Shown here piece by piece: positions 37,040-48,354 of a DNA stretch of 64,000 nucleotides. Every line of letters begins with the position of its first letter. The first letter of the stretch is position 1. The stretch covers positions 7,521,372 through 7,585,371 of the forward strand of contig JASFXZ010000027.1 in the NCBI GenBank assembly GCA_032209605.1. The letters run 5' to 3'. This DNA is from Mactromeris polynyma (lineage: Eukaryota > Mollusca > Bivalvia > Venerida > Mactridae). The notes below the pieces were generated by a model. The model made no database searches and had not been told where the DNA came from. It saw only the letters and a list, made by a program, of their open reading frames with translations. A program made the translations under genes and the position numbers.

Positions 37040-37134
37040 ATTACGAATTTCGCGGGAAACTTTGTTATACGACGTCTCGGACGTCAGACCGGAAGTGACG
37101 CAAGTTTGACGACCAGAGAGTAAACAGAGACAAG
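37040..37134 (+). promoter_or_regulatory. Gene B proximal promoter (paralogous to that of gene A)
   Basis: It contains TTTCGCGGGAAA (a full E2F-like palindrome, slightly altered in gene A), CGACGTC...GACGTCAG, and ACCGGAAGTGACG at 37088-37100, then TTTGACGACCAGAGAGTAAA and the start codon. Similarity with gene A begins about 100 bp further up (CTGGTGTTTGCGGAAAATTA). Confidence 0.6.
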
Positions 37135-40100
37135 ATGACCACCGCAACCGATAAAGGTTAGTTGCGAAAATTATAACATAACATAACATACGGTGTAGAG
37201 TGGTAGCTAATAACACAAATGTATTATTTTCGATATTTTACTAATGAAATAACAGCTCACGTGCGTGCGACGTCACAACAAAACAAGCGTGACGTAGATG
37301 CATTAAAATTATGTTGACGTTGTTATATTCATTTTGTACGAAGGTCGAAGCATGACTTTACTTTCATTGAAAATTAGTGTCTTGTTAATTTGAATATGAT
37401 GTGATATAATTATTTGAACTCGTATCTTGTGGCTGACAATTAAAAAAAGATAATTGTCGGTAGATCTAGCATTCGGAAAACCTCGGCCAGCTACGTCAAG
37501 TACCATTCGAATGTCATGAAAACAAGATTGCGGCGTGAACGCTGGAGTGCTGATGAATGTTATATTTAAGCTATATGAAGACTGAAATATGCGAGTGTTT
37601 AACCAGAAATGACAACGATAATCCATCTCTTACGTGAATTTATCGAAGTTATTTAAATTATAAATCCGTTTTACGAGAACTATTTCTTGACCGCACAAAA
37701 TGTTGAGTTTTGCTACATAGTGCTCCGCCTTACATACACTAGAGGGTGTTATCCGAGTAACGAAGTGGTACGGAAATACCCGAGAGCTGTCGAGAGACAC
37801 TAGAGGGTGTTATCCGAGTAACGAAGTGGTACGGAAATACCCGAGAGCTGTCGAGAATGTAGATCTAGGACTACTTCTTTTTTGATGCGTCAGCTTTTGT
37901 TTACCACACACCGAATAACACTCGTCATACTTTGCTGGCATAAAAGCGGTCTAAGGTAATATTTAGGCGAAAACCAGCCGTTTTTGTCGTTATGTCATAA
38001 ATAAAATCTTATATTCGTGTTAGTTTTATTGAATTTATTAAACTCGTCATCTAAAATCGATAAAAACTTTAATAAATTCTATAAATAATGACCACTCGTA
38101 TAAGATCCTCTATTTATAATTATGGTGCCGTTTGAGATACCTGTTATTTCGGCATGGGTCAAAGAATATTTTCGTTCCGGGATTTTTTAAATTTGAAATA
38201 CACCTGGGCCAGTGTTTATCTTATTTTATTTTTAAAATAAATATTCATAATCAAAGAATACACTAATAACGTTTGAAGTATCATGCAATTAAAAAAATAC
38301 CTTCCAATATGTTTAACAAGCGGGTGTTTTTGCAAGTCTTGGTTGTTAGTAACATGATAAAACACGATTGTTCTAATCAGTTATACATTGCAATGGTTCT
38401 TATTAAGGATGTTTAAAGCCTTTGTGTCCAAGGCTTTTCTTTAAATGTCTCTGTACACCATTGGTAGTAACATGTTGTCATAAAATATATTTGTTTCAAT
38501 GAAGGCAAGGTAAAAAAACGTAGAAAGTGAAAGTAGGAGGTCTGCCTTGGAACGGTCAGTGGCAAAATGATCACTTGACAATGTTTTATTTCTCTCTTGT
38601 GGTTGACTTCTTATCCGTTTGGTACTGTTTTCGTCCCTCTTTGTATGTGCCTCCTGTCCTTTCTTTTGTCTAGTTCTGTCTCATGGTGGGTGAACACGTA
38701 ATTTTATGCCCCCACTCTGAAAAGGGGGGGGGGGCATATAGATTTGTCTGTCCGTCCGTCCATCCGTCACAAAATCTTGTGTCGCTCATATCTCTACAAC
38801 AATATGAGCCGGAGTCATTAAAATTTACAGGAATGTTCACCAGCATATGGAGTTGTGCATCTGGGGTTTCATGATTGGCTGTGCCCAGTAAGTGCAAAGT
38901 TATGGCCATTGACTTAGTTAAAATATAGCCTACAGAGTATGCAATCTTGTGTCACTCATATCTCCAAAAGTGTATGAGCCAGAGTCATTAGACTTTAAAG
39001 GAATGTTCACATGCATGTGTTATATTGCACCTGGGGATTCATAATTAGGTGAGCCCATTAAGGGAAAAGTAATGGCCCTTGATTTATTGAAAATATAGCA
39101 TACAGAGCGTGCAATTTTGTGTCGCGCATATCTCAAACAGTATATCAGCTACACTCACCAAACTGTACAGGAATGTTCACTCCCTCTTTGTATGTGCTTG
39201 TTGTCTTTTATTCTGTCTAGTTCTGTCTGGGAAAGTTCTAATTTGTGCATGTGGCCAGTTATACTATATTTTGTTCGCTTTTTGTATATTCTTTGCGGTT
39301 CATAAAGTATTACATTTGTATTTGAAATATTGCAGCAAACGAAGAAGGACAGACAAAAGCTGTAAGAGTTTACATTCTACTGATTGTAGTTCTGAGTTTG
39401 TTTGGTATTGGTATGCTGGGATGTGGAATTGTTGCTACACGAAATATAGATGATGAAACTTTCGGACCACTATACTTTATTGGCGGATATGTTGTTGGTA
39501 TAATGGTATGTTAGATTTTAGATACATTTCTTTACAATGTGTACTTGAACGTGGTAATAAAATACATTATGACGCGCATGACTGAAACAATGCACATGTA
39601 AGAATTTAATTAGACATAAAATGGGACATTCTCCACACTTTTGGCCTGTTGTTGCCAGCTGAATTATTCTGTCAAGTATTTCATCCATTAAATCCCCCAT
39701 TTTGTCGTCTTTGATTCTCCATAGTTATCCCTGATGGTCGGCCAGGCCATTCCTTGCGCCCCTGTTCCCTAACGTATTTACCATTGCGCCTCCTCAAATG
39801 CCTTATGTTTTATGGACTGTTGTATTCCTTGAGGGGTATCCTGTGTTGAGAGGTATTGTCTTATGTATGTGACATTCAACGCAGCAACTTATTCTCTCTC
39901 TTTGACAATCACCTACAATGTAAAGAATTGAAACATAAAAGAGACAAATAGATCTCGTATTTCTTTGTGGCCCTTCCTGATGAAGGCAATTGAAAACAAT
40001 GCAGCGCAGACAATCTTTTCTCAAACCTTTTCTCATCGAAAGTCAAATAGTTTGCTATACTGTAATGTGACATCATTTGCTTTGTACATGCAGGGAAATG

Positions 40101-42589
40101 AACATTTCATCAGTGATGAGTAAAAGGTCGAATAACCATCTTCAAAACAAAGCACCTGTAAAAAGTCTAATAATCATCTTCAATACAAAGCACCTGTAAA
40201 AAGTATAATAATCATCTTCAATACAAAGCACCTGTAAAAAGTCTAATAACCATCTTCAAAACAAAGCACCTGATTCCGTGACTTGATATTTTTGCGAACT
40301 GGTGAAGTTAAAAACTTATATCTTTATATAAGCTATGGCCTTGCCTATTTGCAATGGTATTTCCAGCAAATGTCGGAGAAACATTAATCCTCATGATTCA
40401 CATCATGATTGATAAATGCATTTTGAGTTCAATACTTGAATATTGAACCGTTTAATGCTTTCTCTTTCCGCTGAAACACATACGCTGAATACAAGAACAA
40501 TTAAAATAAATCTCGTTTATGAGTTTAAAGGAAATAAATCCGAAACGAAAGTGCTTTTTAGAGGACTTAGCTAGTAATTGTTACCAAACGTTATCATGTC
40601 CATTAAACGTATATCTAAATATATTTTATAGGCATTATTATCTGCGTTGATGTGCACTTGCGTCGTTTCGAAAGCGGAAGATGCAATCAGTAATGTTAAA
40701 AAGCTAGAAGCTGGAAATGCGGTAAGTTTTATTTGGGGCATAAACTTGTACGGAAGTTTTAAATAAATATCATTCTTTACATCCGAGTATCTCTACTTTT
40801 GATTTCTTCACTCTGTATACTTCTCTTTGTCGTGAAGTAATTAAAACCAACAGGTACATTTAATGGGAAAAAAACAACATTGGGGCACAATCAACATGTT
40901 GAAATGCAATGATGAAAGTGTTTTCTTTACCTCAACTGTTCTTTCCTGTTGTAAGTTTGATCACGTATTTGTTCAACTGACAAAAATCAGTTTATACGAA
41001 AGGGTTATAATCCTGACGTAATGAAAACTATCATCTGCAAGAGTTTAAATAAATCTATGGACAGGTTCTCGCACCTTTTTTAACTGCATGCCTAACAAAA
41101 TTTATCCCATGGAGTATCTTTAGGCATTTACTCAACCCAGTTGGAATTGTGTTGTATTACACTGTTAATTGGAATACATTGAGGTTTATGTAAATAGCAG
41201 AATGAAGTATTCTGGTGCTTTAAAAATAGCAAATATTTGTCCGGGTCTGCTTATTAAAGTTCAGTTGATCGTTTGTGAGCGCGAGACCATAAGTTGTTGC
41301 ACAGTTGTCTATACCCATTCATGTACATATTTACGCTCCCACACAGCGCTTTGACTCTACTGCCGTTACATTCATATTATTATATTTTTTCCGTGATACT
41401 AACTTCCATTGGTCGGCACGATAACTCTGGAATTCATAAGCTTCTTGTGTTTCGTGTCTTGTGACATTTTGACGATCTAGCTAATCGGTTTTATTTCCTG
41501 TCAATTAGCGTTTACAGAAGTCAGTGTTTCATTCTTTCATCGCAGATTGTACTGATACGTATTACAAATATTGTGGTGACTTTTTCTCAAGTACCACCAA
41601 AAGCTGAGTAACGATATGGTGCATTTTAAAATATACGCTGATTTCCGCATCGACACCTGTATGAACGGCCCTAAATTACTACGAATTAACAGGCATCGGA
41701 ATAATTTTGGCATGCTGACGAAACGTTAGTCACTTATGTTCGATTTATTTTGTTTATCTAGCAATTTACATTGTCACAGCGTTTGATATAAAATGAATAA
41801 AGATGTAGAATAGGAATGTCAAACACACAGTACAGTCACCATATAGCACAATGAGACATGTATATATATGTACATACGTGTATGTTAACTATTGCAAAAA
41901 CAAAATGGACTCTCCGGAAATCCACCATGTCCATGGCATTAAATATATGTTGCTGCTTAAGGTTATTGATATTATGTAAGTATATAATTATTTTCTGTAA
42001 TTACGGTTGTTATATGGTTATATATTTTCAGATGATGTGTCACTACATGCTGTCTATGCTCATGCTGATGGGAAGTGGTTTAAGTGTAGTCTTCGCTTGT
42101 ATTGATAGATTTTTATCTCCCGAAGATATGAGTCCCTTAAACAAGGACTTAGCTATTGTCATACTTAGTGGCAATTTACTTGGTTTTCTCATTTCCGTTG
42201 CTTCTATGTGCACTGTATGTACATATGGCAAGTACTTTGGTATTGTAATAAGAAAAGTAAGAAGAGAGAACGCGGTAATTATTCACACCAATAATACAAC
42301 AGCCCCAATGGGTGGGGTACACACGACTGCAACTATGTTCCAATCAGGACATGTATACAATGCAGAATTGAATCAACTCAAAATGCAGAATCAGCTTCTG
42401 CAACAACAGTTGAAGCTCCAGAAGCTGCTGAATCAACAACAACAGTATGGTGGTGGATTTTCTCCTCAAGCTCCCCCTCCCCCCATGTATAACGCTCCCC
42501 CACCCCCTGTGTATAACGCTCCCCCTCCCCCCGTGTATAACGCTCGTTCAGCGTACCCACCACCACCAAGTTATAATCATTTGAAATGA
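37135..42589 (+). CDS. Gene B: four-helix membrane protein with expanded PPxY tail (279 aa)
   Basis: Exons 37135-37156, 39336-39505, 40632-40721 and 42032-42589. The start is MTTATDK, matching gene A. The four helices, their loops and the cytoplasmic Cys motif (MCTVCTYGKYFG) are conserved. The helix 3-4 loop is SPLNKDLA, so the sequon present in A and C is lost. Exon 2 differs from A (VRVYILLIVVLSLFGIG, LYFIGG). The tail has the same Gln/Leu coiled-coil (QMQ-type: LKMQNQLLQQQLKLQKLLNQ) but four PPxY motifs (PPMY, PPVY, PPVY, PPSY), through a near-exact duplication of the 9-residue, 27-bp unit APPPP(M/V)YN, ending SYNHLK. Intron 1 is 2.2 kb and lacks the minisatellites of A. A 1.8-kb nested transposon lies 60 bp past the stop. 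The frame is intact. Confidence 0.85.
37736..37856. repeat. 61-bp perfect tandem duplication
   Basis: Two consecutive copies starting ACACTAGAGGGTGTTATCCG and ending GAGAGCTGTCGAGA are identical over their full length, in intron 1 of gene B. Perfect identity suggests a very recent event. Confidence 0.9.
38692..39178 (+). repeat. ~170-bp tandem repeat, about 2.5 copies, joined to a truncated MITE end
   Basis: CATGGTGGGTGAACACGTAA at 38692 is the left end of the MITE that is complete in gene C (53158-53407). It is followed by a G-run and (GTCC)n, then units starting CAAAATCTTGTGTCGCTCAT, repeated with changes near 38772, 38942 and 39112, each with ATGAGCC, AGTCATTA and AGGAATGTTCAC. The insertion is bracketed by a direct repeat of about 48 bp, CCCTCTTTGTATGTGC...TCTAGTTCTGTCT (38636 and 39181). 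Confidence 0.7.
39620..39905 (+). repeat. R1 dispersed repeat copy in intron 2 of gene B
   Basis: It reads TTTGGCCTGTTGTTGCCAGC, TTTCATCCATTAAATCCCCC, GGTCGGCCAGGCCATTCCTT, CAAATGCCTTATGTTTTATG and ends CAACTTATTCTCTCTCTT. It is in the same position relative to exon 2 as the copy in gene A. Confidence 0.85.
40121..40271. repeat. 38-bp tandem repeat, four copies, in intron 2 of gene B
   Basis: The unit starts GTAAAAAGTCTAATAATCAT and ends CTTCAATACAAAGCACCT. Gene A has a single copy at 20985-21022, so the expansion happened in B after the duplication. Confidence 0.9.
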
Positions 42590-42652
42590 CAATCTGATCT
42601 TTCTCAGGACTTTTTACTTTCTGTGATATATCTCAAACATGATATATTTCAT

Positions 42653-44442
42653 GGTGGCATATGCCACCAGTTAACCGTTATTACTTACCTTACTCACTCA
42701 TATCCGAAGGCGTGTAACGCTTCTGCTTCCCCATTCACAAAAATGTACTCGTGCATAAAAATAATCCTTTCATTGACTATGTTCTACATAACGTCTTTCG
42801 CTGGGATATAAACCGTTACAATCCAGGTGTGTAGCTGTGCGGTAAGCTAGCATGCTTGAGCCACACATTTGTTCACCTTTATTATTATTCCTATTATTAA
42901 TGTTATTAATATTTGACCATGTTGTAAAATGCTCATATCTATTGTTATCTCTTTTTTGTGTGTGTGTGTAAATTCTATTCTTTATACTTTATACTGTCCC
43001 CCCTCTCATCAATCCATCCCTTAATTGTGTAAATAATAATACAATACAATTCTTTATTAACAAACTCGGCACGTACGTGCCTTTGGTTATATAACACAAA
43101 ACAGCACAAAGATAGTCAACGCATAGGCCTACATACAATCATACACACAAAACATACATTCATACAAACAAAGTTATTAAACATGTTACATAGATAAATA
43201 TCGTTTATCTATATATTACTATTCAGTCTAAGAAAAAACGAAAATGAAAAGAAACTAAGGAACTGCGTGATTTTTCAAATAATCCTTTCTAATAGAAAAA
43301 GCTTCTCTTAAGAAAATACCAATTTTAAGCAAATATTTTTTTATTTTTTGAAGACATGATATTGATGAATTTGTCCATAGTTGGCCACGATATATTACCA
43401 AATATGTTTTTCTAATAGTTCTGTATAGAGGACAGCACATCATAAAATGGTATTCAGATTCGACTTGATTAAGCGAACAGATTTTACAAATACGATTTTC
43501 TCTAGGTATATTATTTGCCCTACCCGTTTCGAAATTAAGTGAATGCGAGCATAATCTGAAAGATGTAAGTTGTTTTAATAATTTATTATTATCAATCAAG
43601 CTAATATATTCTGAATAATTGAAAACCTTTTTGAATTTATTAAAATATGCTAATCTCGGCATACCGTTTACAGTCGATTGCCACTCCTGGATAAAATGAT
43701 CGCGTAGTCGTCTTTTAAGAAAAGGGAGATAGTGTGTATTCAAATCAAAATGTTCAATAATATTTGTACAGCCTAATTGTTCAATAATCGATTTCATTTT
43801 GTATGCCCAACAGTGAGCATTATTAGTGTGACATTGTTCAATGTACATTTGCCTAATAAAAGAATTATTTGCTGACATAAGTTTCAACCAGAATTTTATG
43901 GATCGCTCTTTAGCTATGAGATATAATGGGTATCTGCCTAATTCTCCAAGAACAGCGTGATTATAATAATAATGCAAACTTACCCTAACAAAATATTTAA
44001 TGTTAACTTGACCAGAATTAACCAAATTATAATTATACAATAACAACGATAAATGTCATAACCCCATGTTGTAACATGTGTACCTGGGTGTAATAAAGAT
44101 ATGTTCTGTTCTGTTCTGTTCTACTTAATTAACTAAAAATGTATCTGGCTATCGTGTTAAAGAAACTAAATAACTACTTAATTAACTAGATAATTATTTG
44201 GTTAACTAAATATGTATCGTGATAAATGTTCATGCCAGATAAATATCTTAACACGAAAAATTGCCTGGCAGTTGTGGGCACTATCAGACATTTTTTCGTG
44301 TTAAGATATTTATTTGGTATGAAAAGGTATCACGATACTTATCTATTTAACTGGTAGTAGTTATCTACTTTCTTTAACGTGATAACCAGATAATTATCTA
44401 GTTAATTCAGTTATTAACTGGTGGCAGAAATATGCCACCATA
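42653..44442. mobile_element. Foldback DNA element with two nested retroelement pieces, 3' flank of gene B
   Basis: Outer ends TGGTGGCATATGCCACCAGT and ACTGGTGGCAGAAATATGCC plus ACCA are inverted copies. The host site ATATTTCA occurs on both sides, and gene A shows the uninterrupted flank. The right half folds again (CGTGATAAATGTTCATGCCA ... TTTGGTATGAAAAGGTATCACG). Inside lies a plus-oriented retroelement 3' UTR (about 42838-43030 and 44056-44122, ending AATAAAGATATG and (TTCTG)n), itself split by a minus-strand non-LTR element. Confidence 0.7.
43030..44055 (-). mobile_element. Non-LTR retrotransposon 3' end (C-terminal domain with CCHC knuckle)
   Basis: An intact 263-codon minus-strand frame (44046-43255) encodes the region beyond the reverse transcriptase: VLGELGRYPLYLIAKERSIK, FWLKLM, NHAV-type start, and a C-terminal knuckle CKICSLNQVESEYHFMMCCP. 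This layout is typical of the C-terminus of metazoan CR1/L2-like or related ORF2 proteins. The catalytic RT domain is missing (5' truncation). The 3' end near 43031 has AATAAAG. The flanks share ATACAATA, a probable target duplication. The frame being open suggests a recent insertion. Confidence 0.75.
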
Positions 44443-44635
44443 ATATTTCATTATTCATACACTATTTGATATATTTGTATTGCCATCGTTTCATCAGCAC
44501 CCGCGTCCGTGTCACAAAAGCTTGCATATAATGTGGATTCGATATCATCTACTAAAAAGACTGCTTTCAAACAGAATCCTCTGGTATTATGATAGAACTT
44601 CGTAATATGTTTTACATTTATGGCTAGTGATATAG

Positions 44636-44900
44636 CGCCCGGTGGAATAGCTAAGTTGGTAAAGCATTGGGCTGTCACTCTGCATATCCAGGTTCGATTC
44701 CGGGTCGGGTGAGGTCATGTCCTTCTTTGACATTAATTTTGGCCACGTTCCTTTGTCCGCCACGCCTGAATCATGTGAGTTGCAGATGGGAAAGTACGTA
44801 CTGATTGATAATTAATTCCAGGAAAACAGGTTAGTCAAGTGAACGCTATGCCTCACTGAAACAATGTTGCAAAATGTAGTTTAACCAAATATTAAAGAGA
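44636..44900 (+). mobile_element. tRNA-derived SINE in the 3' flank of gene B
   Basis: It matches the SINE at gene A: flank TGGCTAGTGATATAGCGCCC, B box GGTTCGATTCC at 44691-44701, and body GAATCATGTGAGTTGCAG. The A box is weakened (TAGCTAAGTTGGTAAAGC). The CCCGG/TCGGG terminal stem is partly mutated. Confidence 0.75.
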
Positions 44901-45242
44901 GCGTAACGGCCAGTAACAACTTGCTCAACTTGAAGGTGAGCGCCTTCTCGGAAGTATGATTGTCTTTTTTCAACTCGCCTCCAAACTGAGATGGAGCACG
45001 TGAGCTGGTCGTGTATGTTGTAAAACTAAATGCTAAAACATGCAATGGCAAACATTTGAATGTATACGTGTTTTATATTATAATATAACCATTTCGTGGC
45101 AATTTCTGGTTTCTTTGAAATTTACAAAAAATACAATGGAATATTGGTAGATCTGTTGATTTACAGTAACTGTTGTGAATGTGAATATTATGTGTCAATG
45201 TTCATTCTAGTGTCGGTACTTTGTTATTTACACCAATTTTAA

Positions 45243-45248
45243 AATAAA
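45243..45248 (+). terminator. Candidate polyadenylation signal of gene B
   Basis: AATAAA in the block conserved with gene A (ACACCAATTTT...AATAAATTATTTCACTGATA). The 1.8-kb nested insertion would lengthen the 3' UTR of B to about 2.65 kb if this site is used. Confidence 0.4.
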
Positions 45249-45360
45249 TTATTTCACTGATACTGTCAGATGAACAATATGGTTTTATTTATATACGCAT
45301 ATCAGTGTATGCGCCATTATTGATATTATATAGTTTGTAATTTACATACAACCGATCCTT

Positions 45361-46021
45361 CACTAGTGACACCTTTTCGCCTTGTTCAGAGAGATGACGG
45401 ACAACTGGATACAGTTTCTTCATGCGTTCTTCAATTTCACGTGGGAAATGATCGTATATGTTAACATCAATTTATTAAGAGCCATACCCGCTTTACGAAC
45501 AATGTTTCTGTCACTGATTTTCTCAAATTTCGCAATAATCGGGCGTGATCTGTTATTCTCCTTGGCTTTCGCTGGGTTACCGACACCTTACACTCTTTCA
45601 AAATTAAAATTTTCAAGTGTCACTGTTGCTTCATTTGAAATTGCCAAATTATCCATCAGTTTTGACTTCAAAATGTCTATAGAACTTTCTCTTTCTGATA
45701 CTCGCCATTTTCACTAATATAGGCCTCTTTTACTCCAAATATAATGAGATCATTTTCCATGTGTTTTGACTGAATGTCTAGACAGCGTGTATTCAATTCA
45801 TAGTTTGTTGACATCAGTATTTGGATTTGTGATTCGAGAATGGAATTTTTGTGTTGTAACTCGTTGATATTACTATCAGTTTTCTCATTTGAACGCACAA
45901 TACCGTCGTACAACTCACTACTGAACTGGCAGGATTTCTCTACCTCGGAAACCTTTCTGGACAATAAAGCGTTTGAATCTTGAATTTTACACATCTGAGA
46001 GAATATACACTTATTACTCAA
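45361..46021 (-). pseudogene. Non-LTR retrotransposon ORF1-type protein fragment
   Basis: Minus strand: a coiled-coil N-terminal part (46021-45740, with NELQHKNSILESQIQILMST), then DLIIFGVKE, and after frameshifts RSRPIIAKFEKISDRNIV and IYDHFPREIEERMKKLYPVV. The order coiled coil, RRM-like start and C-terminal RPII-F...FP-EI--R---LYP matches L1-type ORF1 proteins of invertebrate retrotransposons. One stop and at least two frameshifts are present. The 111-codon plus-strand frame at 45382-45717 is only its shadow. Confidence 0.65.
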
Positions 46022-46616
46022 GTTTAGACAATCAGCACTGATTGTAAACTATTACAAAATTTGCATTTTATAATTGTGTTTTATTAAATTAAGTAGGTGT
46101 GTGAAAAACATAGTTTCATGGTCACAATGGTGTAAATAAATGTTTGTTGTTTATAGCGGTATCATGCTCATTATAATGCACGCAGCGACTTGCCCACAGA
46201 TTTCAGGCAATTTTATGACACTTGTGGATTGGACAATTATTGTTTGTGATTGATACGGATTGATAAATTCCAGCTCTGGTGTTCTTTCCATATTTAGGCT
46301 TACGTGTATTTTAGGCAAGTCTTTTTTTTCTTTGATGAAATAAATATAAGTTACTAGCATTTATTTTTAATCTATCGAAGGAATTTAAGGGAACTGAGGG
46401 AATTGATTTTTAACATGTAAAATATATTTTGTGAATTTACTGTTTATTCAATTTTTATGTTCAGTATGTTGAATACATTATGTGAAACATTCTAACTGTT
46501 TGACACCTTGGAATTTATATTATTCATGTATCTTTATGTTTAAGACACATTTTTTCTTATGTCAGTCAATGAAAATTTAGAAATCCCACACTGTGCGTTA
46601 TTAAATGTGCTGACTA
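46022..46616. other. Intergenic DNA, no gene seen
   Basis: AT-rich sequence between the retrotransposon ORF1 relic and the 97-bp satellite; nothing recognisable on either strand. Confidence 0.45.
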
Positions 46617-47937
46617 TATGATCGCCGATTACCAGATTTCATACCCGTAACCTGTTATAATCATGCACGAGGTAGGTATAGTGCTAGCAGTGATGAACGC
46701 AAACATCTACATATATGATTGCCGAATACCGGAAGTCCTGTCTGTTACAAGTTATAATCAAGCACGAGGTAGGTATAGTGCTAGCAGTGATGAACGCAAA
46801 CATCTACATATATGATTGCCGAATACCGGAAGTCCTGTCTGTTACAAGTTATAATCAAGCACGAGGTAGGTATAGTGCTAGCAGTGATGAACGCAAACAT
46901 CTACATATATGATTGCCGAATACCGGAAGTCCTGTCTGTTACCAGTTACAATCATGCACGAGGCATGTATAGTGCTAGCAGTGATGAACGCAAACATCTA
47001 CATATATGATTGCCGAATACCGGAAGTCCTGTCTGTTACCAGTTATAATCATGCACGAGGCATGTATAGGGCTAGCAGTGATGAACGCAAACATCCAATA
47101 TATGATTGCCGAATACCGGAAGTCCTGTCTGTTACAAGTTATAATCATGCACGAGGCATGTATAGGGCTAGCAGTGATGAACGCAAACATCTACATATGA
47201 TTGCCGAATACCGGAAGTCCTGTCTGTTACAAGTTATAATCATGCACGAGGCATGTATACTGCTAGCAGTGATGAACGCAAACATCTACATATATGATTG
47301 CCGAATACCGAATGTCCTGTCTGTTACCAGTTACAATCATGCACGAGGCATGTATACTGCTAGCAGTGATGAACGCAAGCATCTACATATATGATTGCCG
47401 AATACCGGAAGTCCTGTCTGTTACAAGTTACAATCATGCACGAGGCATGTATAGTGCTAGCAGTGATGAACGCAAACATCTACATATATGATTGCCGAAT
47501 ACCGGAAGTCCTGTCTGTTACAAGTTATAATCAAGCACGAGGTAGGTATAGTGCTAGCAGTGATGAACGCAAACATCTACATATATGATTGCCGAATACC
47601 GTATGTCCTGTCTGTTATCAGTTATAATCATGCACGAGGTATGTATAGTGCTAGCAGTGATGAACGCAAGCATCTACATATATGATTGCCGAATACCGGA
47701 AGTCCTGTCTGTTATCAGTTATAATCATGCACGAGGTAGGTATAGTGCTAGCAGTGATGAACGCAAACATCTACATATATGATTGCCGAATACCGGATGT
47801 CCTGTCTGTTATCAGTTATAATCATGCACGAGGTAGGTATAGTGCTAGCAGTGATGAACGCAAACATCTACATATATGATTGCCGAATACCGGAAGTCCA
47901 GTCTGTTACCAGTTATAATCAAGCACGAGGTAGGTAT
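46617..47937. repeat. 97-bp satellite, about 13.6 copies
   Basis: The unit is 97 bp and includes ATATATGATTGCCGAATACC, GGAAGTCCTGTCTGTTACAA, CATGCACGAGGTAGGTATAG and TGCTAGCAGTGATGAACGCA. Two subtypes alternate in blocks: GGTAGGTATAG (both ends) and GGCATGTATA (middle, about 46960-47460). The first unit is diverged, and degenerate relatives reappear at 48355-48545. The overlapping 65-codon frames spaced 97 bp are artefacts. Confidence 0.96.
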
Positions 47938-48354
47938 ACAGTCATCACATTTACAGTTAAGAATACATGTATAAATGTTTTTTTCGATTTGATAAACAAA
48001 TCCAGCGCCCATTTTAACAGTTATAGTAAAACATAACGCGTCGCTTAATGGAATGGTGCTGTTTGAATGGAACCACTTAAATCAGAATGATGTATAATGA
48101 TGAGATGTAAATAAAGATTACTATTACATGTGACTTACGTTACCTACGAGTGAAATTGTCTTTCTTTCATAATGGCAGGCTTAATCAACGGAACACACTT
48201 TACACGTGAAAATATTTCATTAAACAACAAACTTCGAGAACACAATGAATATTGAAAAAAACTAATATAAAATAATTAATAATATATATTCAGAATACAG
48301 CACATGTTGTCAAGCTTAAAACTACCGATCTGTATTATTTAAATTGTGTACGGG

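Noticed and set aside
45382..45717. Plus-strand 111-codon frame
   Set aside because: Shadow of the minus-strand retrotransposon ORF1 relic, which has recognisable residues.
17279..47937. Regularly spaced repeats as CRISPR arrays
   Set aside because: Units are contiguous tandem copies with no unique spacers, in a eukaryotic genome.
46715..48036. Series of 65-codon frames spaced 97 bp
   Set aside because: Unit 97 is not a multiple of three, so each is cut by the same stop; simple satellite artefact.
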